This document shows, in pieces, positions 57,755 through 64,000 of a DNA stretch of 64,000 bases (the stretch's first letter is position 1; the number at the start of each line of letters is the position of its first letter). The notes under the pieces are model-generated. The model was not told the origin of the DNA, ran no database searches, and saw only the letters and a list, made by a program, of their open reading frames with translations. Position numbers and translations under genes: made by a program. Source of the DNA: Methylobacterium sp. J-026 (GTDB lineage: Bacteria > Pseudomonadota > Alphaproteobacteria > Rhizobiales > Beijerinckiaceae); contig NZ_JAKSYC010000065.1 of the NCBI RefSeq assembly GCF_022829585.1, forward strand, positions 95,060 through 159,059, read 5' to 3'.

Positions 57755-58903
57755 ATGGCGGAGGCGATTCTGATCGCCGCCCAGGCCGGCCGCGCCCTGG
57801 CCGAGGCGGCCCGGCGCGCCGGGCTGCGCCCCTACGTGGCGGACCTGTTCGGCGATTCCGATACGCTGGCCCTTGCCGAAGGCTACCGGCCACTGCCGGG
57901 CCGGTTCGGCGCGGCGCCCGCCGCCGGGGCGACGCTGGCGGCGATCGAGGCCCTCGCGGAGGCCGCGCCCCGTCCGATCGGCCTCGTGCTCGGCAGCGGC
58001 TTCGAGGACGCGCCCGGCCTGATCGAGCGTCTCGCCCGGCGGCATCGGCTGATCGGAGCCGGGGCCGGCACCGTGGCGGCGCTCAAGGATCCCTTCGCCT
58101 TCGCGGCCCTGTGCGAACGCCTCGGCGTACCGCACCCGGCTGTGCGCCGGGACCCGCCGCCGGAGCCGGGCGCCTGGCTGCTCAAGCGGGCGGGCGGCAG
58201 CGGCGGGAGCCACATCCGCCCGGCCCCCCGGTCGCCGGCGCCGGACGGGCACTATCTCCAGGCCCGCGTCCCGGGCCGGCCCCACGCCCTGAACTTCCTG
58301 GCCGATGGCCGCACGATCCGGATTCTCGCCGTCACCGAGCAATGGTGCGCCCCCACGCCGATCCGACCCTATCGCTACGGCGGCGCACTCGTCCAGGGCG
58401 CCGGGAAGCCTCCAGCGCTCCCGACCGAGATGGTGGGGGCGATCGCAGCGGGTATCGCGCGGATCGTCGCCGCGACCGGGCTGAAGGGGCTCGGCAGCGG
58501 CGACGTGCTGGTCGATGGGTCGGACTGGTGGCTCACCGAGATCAATCCCCGCCCCGGGGCGACGCTCGACATCCTCGACCGAAGCGCGACGCCGCTGCTG
58601 GCCGCCCATATCGCGGCCTGTCTCGGCGCCATGCCGGATCCCGGCCCGCAGCCGGCGGGTGCAGCGGCCGCGCAGATCTGTTACGCCGATCGGGAGCTTG
58701 CGCCTGTCCCGGACCTCGCTTGGCCGGACTACGTGCGCGACCGCCCGTGCCCCGGCTCGGCGGTCCGCCGCGACGCGCCGCTCTGCACGGTGCTGGCCGA
58801 AGGCGCGGACCGGGCGGAGGTGCTCGCCCTGTTGGAGACGCGAACGGCGCGCCTGCGGGCCGTCCACGCGGCGAAGAAAACACATCCCGAGGAAGCCCTG
58901 TGA
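57755..58903 (+). CDS. ATP-grasp protein, OrfY-like
   Basis: A 382-residue ATP-grasp protein. The first part (1-110) is a pre-ATP-grasp Rossmann-like domain ('[20 protein letters not shown]'). The ligase part has '[17 protein letters not shown]' (nucleotide binding) and '[17 protein letters not shown]' (Mg-binding Glu-x-Asn). It corresponds in position to the orfY gene between mtdB and mch in M. extorquens, implicated in tetrahydromethanopterin-linked C1 metabolism. A role in ligating an amino acid or side chain to a cofactor is likely; the substrate is unknown. Its stop overlaps the mch ATG (TGATG). Confidence 0.85.
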   Translation: MAEAILIAAQAGRALAEAARRAGLRPYVADLFGDSDTLALAEGYRPLPGRFGAAPAAGATLAAIEALAEAAPRPIGLVLGSGFEDAPGLIERLARRHRLIGAGAGTVAALKDPFAFAALCERLGVPHPAVRRDPPPEPGAWLLKRAGGSGGSHIRPAPRSPAPDGHYLQARVPGRPHALNFLADGRTIRILAVTEQWCAPTPIRPYRYGGALVQGAGKPPALPTEMVGAIAAGIARIVAATGLKGLGSGDVLVDGSDWWLTEINPRPGATLDILDRSATPLLAAHIAACLGAMPDPGPQPAGAAAAQICYADRELAPVPDLAWPDYVRDRPCPGSAVRRDAPLCTVLAEGADRAEVLALLETRTARLRAVHAAKKTHPEEAL

Positions 58904-59877
58904 TGAGTGCCAGCCAATCCTATCCCAGCGTCAACGCGCTCTCGGCGCCGCTGATCGAGCGGTTCGTGGCCGATGCCGCCACCCTGCGTCTTTCCGTGTC
59001 GCAGGCGGCCGGGGGCGCCCGCATGGTCGATGCCGGCGCGCAGGCGAGGGGGTCGATCGAGGCCGGGCGGCGCATCGCCGAGATCTGCCTCGGCGGCCTC
59101 GGCACCGTGACCATCGCCCCGAGCGGGCCGATCGCCTCCTGGCCGTACTCGGTGACGGTGCATGCCGCCGATCCGGTGCTCGCCTGCCTCGGAAGCCAGT
59201 ATGCGGGCTGGAGCCTCGCAGACGACGGGGGTGACTCCGGATTCTTCGCCCTGGGCTCGGGTCCGGGCCGGGCGGTGGCGGCCGTCGAAGACCTGTACCA
59301 GGAACTCGGCTACCGCGACTCCGCCACCCGGACGGCGCTGGTGCTCGAGGCGGCCGGCGGGCCGCCCGACAGCGTCGTCGCCAAGGTCGCCGAGGCGTCC
59401 GGCCTGCGGCCCGAGGATCTGACCTTCATCTTCGCCCCGACCCAGAGCCTCGCCGGCTCGACCCAGGTGGTTGCCCGGGTGCTGGAGGTGGCGCTCCACA
59501 AGGCCCACACGGTTGGCTTCGACCTGCACGCCATCGTGGACGGGATCGGATCGGCGCCGCTCTCGCCGCCGCATCCGGACTTCATCAAGGCGATGGGCCG
59601 GACCAACGACGCGATCATCTACGGCGGCCGCGTCCAGCTGTTCGTGGATGCGGACGACGCGGACGCCCGCCAGCTCGCCGAGCAGCTGCCGTCCACGACC
59701 TCGAGCGATCACGGCGCCCCCTTCGCCGAGATCTTCGGCCGGGTGAACGGCGACTTCTACAAGATCGACGGCGCCCTGTTCTCGCCGGCCGAGGCGATCG
59801 TCACGTCGATCCGCTCCGGCGCCACCTATCGCGGCGGGCGCCTGGAGCCGACGCTGGTGGATGCGTCCTTCACCTGA
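58903..59877 (+). CDS. mch: Methenyl-tetrahydromethanopterin cyclohydrolase
   Basis: A 324-residue Mch that hydrolyses methenyl-H4MPT to formyl-H4MPT, between MtdB and the Fhc complex. Segments '[20 protein letters not shown]', '[20 protein letters not shown]', '[13 protein letters not shown]', '[10 protein letters not shown]' and '[20 protein letters not shown]' are those of the family. Length is exactly that of the M. extorquens enzyme as I recall it. It is coupled to the ATP-grasp gene upstream. Confidence 0.97.
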   Translation: MSASQSYPSVNALSAPLIERFVADAATLRLSVSQAAGGARMVDAGAQARGSIEAGRRIAEICLGGLGTVTIAPSGPIASWPYSVTVHAADPVLACLGSQYAGWSLADDGGDSGFFALGSGPGRAVAAVEDLYQELGYRDSATRTALVLEAAGGPPDSVVAKVAEASGLRPEDLTFIFAPTQSLAGSTQVVARVLEVALHKAHTVGFDLHAIVDGIGSAPLSPPHPDFIKAMGRTNDAIIYGGRVQLFVDADDADARQLAEQLPSTTSSDHGAPFAEIFGRVNGDFYKIDGALFSPAEAIVTSIRSGATYRGGRLEPTLVDASFT

Positions 59878-60207
59878 GGCGCCTTGCGCGCCGCCTCCCG
59901 ATTCGGGGCGGCGCGAGAGGGGGCACGGCCACCGCGGCCCGTCTCCCTAACCCCCTGCGGGCTATGGGACTTACGCATCGGGACCGCCCGGCATCAAGCC
60001 ATTGACACACAGCGCATTTTTCCTCCCCGCAAGGGGAGGAAAGCGTGGTGCGCCTGTCAGAAGGCAAGGCTTGCGCGGATCGGACCTGCCTATGAAATGC
60101 GCCCACCCGACCTGGGTCCACTCCCTCCGGCAGAGAGGACCCGCGCGCGGCAACCCCGCCGGGCCCACCCCTGCAAACCAGTCTCTCCCGTGACGATCAG
60201 GCCCCCT
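59878..60207. other. 330-bp gap between mch and the second ATP-grasp gene
   Basis: No gene is supported. It contains a perfect inverted repeat, TTTCCTCCCC (60019-60028) and GGGGAGGAAA (60033-60042) with a GCAA loop. A GGGACTTACGCA stretch around 59967 resembles the outer ends of some small insertion sequences. It may hold a remnant of a mobile element as well as the promoter of the downstream pair. Confidence 0.5.
60019..60042. repeat. 10-bp perfect inverted repeat with GCAA tetraloop
   Basis: The sequence folds into a stem of 10 bp capped by the stable GNRA-type loop GCAA. The stem's 3' strand ends in AAA, not T, on the plus strand. It sits in the mch downstream region and could act as a transcript end or be part of a repeat family. 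No second copy was noticed in this window. Confidence 0.6.
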
Positions 60208-61116
60208 ATGCGCATCGGGCTCGCCGCCGATAACGGCACCTGGCACAAGAACCGGCTGCTGGCGGCCCTGCAGGCGCAGGGTGTCGAACCGGTTCTGTTC
60301 TCGCTCGCCGACGTGGCCATCGTCACCGGCCGCGGCGAGCCGCTCCGGGTCCCGGGTTTCCCCGACGCGCTGCCGGATGGCGTGCTGATGCGCACGATCG
60401 CGGGGGGCACCTTCGAGGCGACGACCATGCGCCTCGGCGTCCTCCATGCCCTGGTTGCGGCGGACGTCACCGTCTGGAACGCCCCCACCGCCATCGAGCG
60501 CTCCGTGGACAAGGCGGCCACCTCGCTGCTCATCGCCCGGGCCGGCCTGCCGACACCCGCCACCTGGGTGTTCTCGAAGCGCGAGGCCGCCGCCGCCCTG
60601 GTCGCCGCCGAGGCCCGGCCGGGGGCGCCGCTCGTCCTCAAGCCGCTGTTCGGCTCGCAGGGGGAGGGGCTCGCCCTGATCGAGCGACCGGAGGATCTCC
60701 CCGACGAGGAGGCGGTGGCGCGGGTCTATTACCTGCAGCGCTACATGCCGCGCCGGGACGGCCTGTGGCGCGATTACCGGGTGTTCGTCTGCGACGGCCG
60801 GGCGGTCGCCGGCATGATCCGCGAGGGCGACGGTTGGATCACCAACGTCCACAGGGGGGGGCGGCCGCTGCCCTGGGCGTTGCCGCGCTCCGCCGCCGAG
60901 CTTGCGGAGGCGGCGGCCGGCGCGGTCGGGGTGGCCTATTCCGGAATCGACCTCGTCGAGGACGGGGAGGGCGGTTTTTCGATCCTGGAGGTGAATTCCA
61001 TGCCGGCCTGGTCGGGGCTGCAGACCGTCTGCGAGACCGACATCGCCGCCGCAATCGTCCGCGGGTTCCTCGCCGCCGTCCGCAGCGCCAGCCGTCCGCG
61101 GCGCGTGGTGGCATGA
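60208..61116 (+). CDS. RimK-type ATP-grasp ligase, Orf5-like
   Basis: A 302-residue ATP-grasp enzyme resembling RimK/MptN-type glutamate ligases: an N-terminal domain ('IGLAADNGTWHKNRLLAAL'), 'NAPTAIERSVDKAATSLLIA' (linker typical of RimK), 'LVLKPLFGSQGEGLALIERP' (glycine-rich loop), 'YLQRYMPRRDGLWRDYRVFV', 'WITNVHRGGRPLP' and the metal site 'SILEVNSMPAWSGLQ'. The equivalent gene in M. extorquens is orf5. A role in adding glutamate residues to tetrahydromethanopterin or the furan cofactor is likely but unproven here. It is coupled to the next gene (ATGA). Confidence 0.87.
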   Translation: MRIGLAADNGTWHKNRLLAALQAQGVEPVLFSLADVAIVTGRGEPLRVPGFPDALPDGVLMRTIAGGTFEATTMRLGVLHALVAADVTVWNAPTAIERSVDKAATSLLIARAGLPTPATWVFSKREAAAALVAAEARPGAPLVLKPLFGSQGEGLALIERPEDLPDEEAVARVYYLQRYMPRRDGLWRDYRVFVCDGRAVAGMIREGDGWITNVHRGGRPLPWALPRSAAELAEAAAGAVGVAYSGIDLVEDGEGGFSILEVNSMPAWSGLQTVCETDIAAAIVRGFLAAVRSASRPRRVVA

Positions 61117-61946
61117 CCCGGCTCGATCCGGCGCTGATCGGGACGGTCTACCGGGCCGCTTGCCGCGCCGAACTCGACGCCCTCAAGCCCGGCAACGTCC
61201 ACGCCTTCGCGGCGGGGCACCGCATGGTGGTAACCGATTTCGTCACCAGCGCCGAGGTCTCCGCACCGGCTCTGGCACAGGCCGGGGCCGGAGTCGGCGC
61301 ACGGGTCCGCGCCGGAATCGCCGCGACGATGGCGGCGGTCGGACAGAACACCAATCTCGGCATCCTGCTGCTCTGCGCTCCGCTGGCGGCGGCGGCGGAG
61401 CGCGGGCAGCCGCTCGGGGCGGTCCTGGACGCCCTCGACCGCGCCGATTCCGAAGCGGTCTTCGCCGCGATTCGGATCGCCAATCCCGGCGGCCTCGGCC
61501 GGGCCGCCCGGCACGATGTCGCCGCCGCCCCGCCCGATGCGCTCCGCGACGCGATGCAGGAGGCCGCCGACCGGGACCGGATCGCCCGGGCCTACGTCAC
61601 CGGCTTCGCGGATATCCCGGCGATCGGCCTGCCCGCGCTGGCCGAGGCGCGGCGGCGGGGGCTCGATCCGTCCTGGTGCACGACCGCCGTGCATCTCGCC
61701 TACCTCACGGCGGTGCCGGACAGCCACGTGGCCCGCAAGGCCGGTGCCGATGCCGCCGAGGATCTTCGCCGGGAGGTCGCGGAAGCCACGCGCGGGATCG
61801 ATCTCGCCAGGGCGCCGGCCGGACCGCTCCTCGCCCTCGACGCGTCGATGAAGGCGCGCGGCCTCAACCCGGGCACGAGCGCGGATTTCACGGTGGCGAC
61901 GCTGTTCTGGGACGCACTCGCGAGGGCCGGGGCGGGGTTGGCCTGA
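61113..61946 (+). CDS. CitG/MdcB-family protein, Orf7-like
   Basis: A 277-residue all-helical protein of the triphosphoribosyl-dephospho-CoA synthase family. Motifs: 'ELDALKPGNVHAFAAGHRMV', 'AVGQNTNLGILLLCAPLAAA', 'DALDRADSEAVFAAIR' and 'GLNPGTSADFTVATLFWD'. Classical members make a citrate- or malonate-lyase prosthetic group; no such lyase genes are here. In M. extorquens the equivalent orf7 lies between orf5 and fae and is linked to C1 metabolism. A phosphoribosyl-type transfer in cofactor synthesis is a plausible role. Confidence 0.86.
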   Translation: MTRLDPALIGTVYRAACRAELDALKPGNVHAFAAGHRMVVTDFVTSAEVSAPALAQAGAGVGARVRAGIAATMAAVGQNTNLGILLLCAPLAAAAERGQPLGAVLDALDRADSEAVFAAIRIANPGGLGRAARHDVAAAPPDALRDAMQEAADRDRIARAYVTGFADIPAIGLPALAEARRRGLDPSWCTTAVHLAYLTAVPDSHVARKAGADAAEDLRREVAEATRGIDLARAPAGPLLALDASMKARGLNPGTSADFTVATLFWDALARAGAGLA

Positions 61947-62183
61947 GTCGCGCCCCCGTTCCGGTGGTGCCCCGGGCGGAGCAATAGAAATTCCGTCGCG
62001 GCAGGGCCTTGCGGGTTGTGAGCCGCAGGGTCGCGCTGTAGGGTCCGGCGCGCTGTCCGGCCCAACCGGCTCGGCCCAACCGGCACGGCCGGAGGATCGG
62101 GCGCCGATAACAAGGATGGCTTCCCGGCCGCTGGCATCGTCCGGCGCCGCGGCCCTATTTCGGAATCCAGGGAGAGACACCGA

Positions 62184-62696
62184 ATGGCGAAGATCACCAA
62201 GGTTCAGGTTGGCGAAGCCCTCGTCGGCGACGGCAACGAAGTCGCTCACATCGACCTGATCATCGGACCGCGCGGCTCGCCCGCCGAGACGGCTTTCTGC
62301 AACGGCCTCGTGAACAACAAGCACGGCTTCACCAGCCTGCTCGCGGTCATCGCGCCGAACCTGCCGTGCAAGCCCAACACCCTGATGTTCAACAAGGTCA
62401 CCATCAACGACGCCCGTCAGGCCGTCCAGATGTTCGGCCCGGCTCAGCACGGCGTCGCCAAGGCCGTGCAGGACGCGGTCGCCGAGGGCATCATCCCCGC
62501 CGATGAGGCCGACGACCTGTTCATCCTGGTCGGCGTGTTCATCCACTGGGAGGCGGCCGACGACGCCAAGATCCAGAAGTACAACTACGAGGCGACCAAG
62601 CTGTCGATCCAGCGCGCCGTCAACGGCGAGCCGAAGGCCGCGACGGTCACCGAGCAGCGCAACTCGGCGCAGCACCCCTTCGCCGCCAACGCTTAG
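62184..62696 (+). CDS. fae: Formaldehyde-activating enzyme
   Basis: A 170-residue Fae that condenses formaldehyde with tetrahydromethanopterin to methylene-H4MPT. '[20 protein letters not shown]' contains the catalytic His22 (His17 in other numbering), and '[20 protein letters not shown]', '[19 protein letters not shown]' and '[20 protein letters not shown]' are typical. Strongly biased codon choice fits its very high abundance in methylotrophs. A good terminator lies 100 bp downstream. Confidence 0.98.
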   Translation: MAKITKVQVGEALVGDGNEVAHIDLIIGPRGSPAETAFCNGLVNNKHGFTSLLAVIAPNLPCKPNTLMFNKVTINDARQAVQMFGPAQHGVAKAVQDAVAEGIIPADEADDLFILVGVFIHWEAADDAKIQKYNYEATKLSIQRAVNGEPKAATVTEQRNSAQHPFAANA

Positions 62697-62795
62697 ATCG
62701 GGGACGGTCCTGGGCAGATTGAGCCGCCGCCCGCACCGCGGGGCCTGCTCCAGCGACTGGCCTCGATCTTCTTAGGCCGATAGGAACCACCACCG

Positions 62796-62826
62796 ACGGG
62801 ACGGCGCGAGCCGTCCCGTTTTTTTG
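62796..62826 (+). terminator. Rho-independent terminator of fae
   Basis: A perfect 10-bp stem, ACGGGACGGC (62796-62805) and GCCGTCCCGT (62810-62819), with loop GCGA and a following run of seven T. It is the clearest intrinsic terminator in the window and lies 100 bp downstream of the fae stop. Confidence 0.9.
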
Positions 62827-63173
62827 TTTTGGTGAGGTGTTCCAGACGCCGCGGTCGTGCGGGCGCGTGTTTTCGCACGACGCTGTCGAGATCATTTCGG
62901 AACTGCAACGCGCGTCTCCTGCCCCCCATGCCGGGAGGGTAGCCCTAGCGTCAGCAGGAATTCGGAGAGGGAAGCGACGCGTCTGGACAGATCGCGCAGG
63001 GATCCGACGCCCGCAGCATGCCGCTGCCGTCTCTGCAGGACCTCACCCAAACGGCGAGGTGGACGGGCTTAGACATGGCGGTTGGCTGCATCCGGCTCCT
63101 CTGTATGCCCATCACAGGCGCCGAATATGAAATTTGGACGGTGTCTCCCGCAACGCTTGGATCTCGATACAAC
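62827..63173. other. 350-bp interval without a supported gene
   Basis: Between the fae terminator and the terminator behind groEL. Several short open frames (70-97 codons) occur on both strands but none shows a ribosome-binding site, a recognisable family or codon bias. Composition is slightly less GC-rich toward 63100-63180. Confidence 0.5.
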
Positions 63174-63204
63174 GAAAGAAAAGGGGCCGCCTCTCGGCGA
63201 CCCC
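63174..63204 (-). terminator. Terminator downstream of groEL
   Basis: On the minus strand, 28 bp after the groEL stop, GGGGTCGCC (from 63204) pairs with GGCGGCCCC (ending 63183) around a GAGA loop with one G-U pair, followed by TTTTCTTTC. It is a typical intrinsic terminator for the groEL transcript. Confidence 0.8.
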
Positions 63205-63232
63205 CTTCCTCATCTCTACGGGTGATGTGGAC

Positions 63233-63859
63233 TTAGAAGTCCATGCCGCCCATGCCGCCGCCGCCCGGCATCGCGGGGGCGCCGCCATCCTTCTTCGGGG
63301 CGTCGGCGACCATGGCTTCGGTGGTCACCAGCAGGCCAGCGACCGAAGCCGCGTCCTGCAGGGCGGTGCGCACGACCTTTGCCGGGTCGACGATGCCGGC
63401 CTGGATCATGTCGACGTACTCTTCGGTCTGGGCGTTGAAGCCGTAGGTCTCCGAGGAGGTGTTGTCGGTGATCTTGCCGACCACGATCGAGCCTTCGACG
63501 CCCGCGTTCTGGGCGATCTGGCGCAGCGGCGCCTCGAGGGCCTTGAGGACGATCTTGATGCCGGCCTGGACGTCCGGGATCTCGCTCTTCAGCTCGGCGA
63601 CCGCCTTCTTGGCGCGCAGCAGGGCCGTGCCGCCGCCGGGGACGATGCCTTCCTCGACCGCCGCGCGGGTGGCGTTGAGGGCGTCGTCGACGCGATCCTT
63701 CTTCTCCTTGACCTCGACCTCGGTCGCGCCGCCGACGCGGATCACCGCGACGCCGCCCGCGAGCTTGGCCAGACGCTCCTGCAGCTTCTCCCGGTCGTAG
63801 TCCGAGGTGGTCTCCTCGATCTGCGCCTTGATCTGCGAGATGCGGCCCTCGATGTCGGG
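63233..63859 (-). pseudogene. groEL: Chaperonin GroEL, C-terminal part, broken at its 5' side
   Basis: About 208 residues of GroEL from '[20 protein letters not shown]' (near residue 340 of a full chaperonin) to the natural C-terminus '[10 protein letters not shown]'. Included are '[20 protein letters not shown]', '[20 protein letters not shown]' and the Gly-Met tail. Immediately upstream of the Pro before 'DIEG' the frame reads TAG (63862-63860), and the sequence beyond has no resemblance to GroEL. The upstream 340 residues and groES are therefore not here. Either the gene is interrupted by foreign DNA or the sequence is misjoined at this point; the retained part shows no other damage. Confidence 0.9.
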
Positions 63860-63860
63860 C

Positions 63861-64000
63861 TACCGGTACGGACCCTACGGGCCATTCGTGCCCAAGGCGG
63901 TGTTCGCGGGTGACTTTCGCGCAATCCTTGGACCGCTGATGGCCACAACCAGCCCCTTGAAGGCCGCTGAGGATGCGGAGGCCATGCTCGCTTACCTCGA
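63861..64000 (+). other. Unrelated DNA beyond the groEL break, with an open frame running off the edge
   Basis: 140 bases that do not continue groEL. On the plus strand one frame is open to the window end and reads as plausible protein ('GPFVPKAVFAGDFRAILGPL', then 'KAAEDAEAMLAYL'), with no stop; an in-frame ATG at 63852 lies just on the groEL side. I do not recognise the family. The local base composition is similar to the genome but a little lower in GC. Confidence 0.5.

Noticed and set aside
62770..62776. TCTTAGG heptamer downstream of fae, identical to the pqqA motif
   Set aside because: Single copy, no tandem partner, and located after the gene rather than before it; a chance match is likely.

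Overview
The window is high-GC (mostly G/C third codon positions), densely coding chromosomal DNA of an alphaproteobacterial methylotroph. The gene content and order from about 38 to 63 kb match the one-carbon (C1) gene cluster known from Methylobacterium/Methylorubrum extorquens: xoxFGJ, folate genes, pqq genes, a two-component pair, fhcBADC, mptG-like, mtdB, mch and fae. A facultative methylotroph of that family is therefore the best assignment. I saw no rRNA, tRNA, CRISPR array or intact insertion sequence.

Layout. 0-4.6 kb: a histidine cluster (small membrane protein, hisH, hisA, a DUF29 gene, hisF), then a dihydroorotase-like gene lacking its metal-binding HxH. 4.6-7.6 kb: plsY and dprA, convergent with ruvX and an SMI1/KNR4-like gene. 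8-11.8 kb: gatC, gatA, a small membrane protein and gatB (tRNA-dependent amidotransferase). 12.6-15.9 kb: an AaeA/AaeX/FUSC-type efflux operon on the minus strand. 16-25.9 kb: housekeeping genes (a glutathione transferase, ndk, purM-purN, hdaA-like, ppk, ppx). 25.9-33.9 kb: an exported acetamidase/formamidase, a two-domain malic enzyme, two acyltransferases, a glycosyltransferase and some unrecognised genes. 33.9-37.5 kb: aspS, rnd and a small orphan.

C1 region (38.2-62.7 kb). XoxF (a PQQ methanol dehydrogenase with the lanthanide-type Asp), its cytochrome XoxG and the periplasmic protein XoxJ oxidise methanol to formaldehyde. PqqA, PqqB, a PqqC-PqqD fusion and PqqE make the PQQ cofactor. An OmpR-type regulator and a histidine kinase (likely MxbM/MxbD) precede pqqA on the same strand. 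Fae, MtdB, Mch and FhcABCD carry formaldehyde to formate on tetrahydromethanopterin. The mptG-like gene, two ATP-grasp genes and a CitG-family gene probably make the pterin or furan cofactors. FolP, FolB and FolK serve folate synthesis.

Most notable observations: (1) a perfect 7-4-7 tandem repeat upstream of pqqA, with a related element upstream of xoxF, proposed as an operator for the adjacent OmpR-type regulator; (2) an abrupt break in groEL at about 63.86 kb, where the reading frame meets a stop and continues into unrelated DNA; (3) two exported proteins of unknown function translationally coupled to pqqE; (4) a pair of nested palindromic repeats, one of them separating pqqB from pqqCD.
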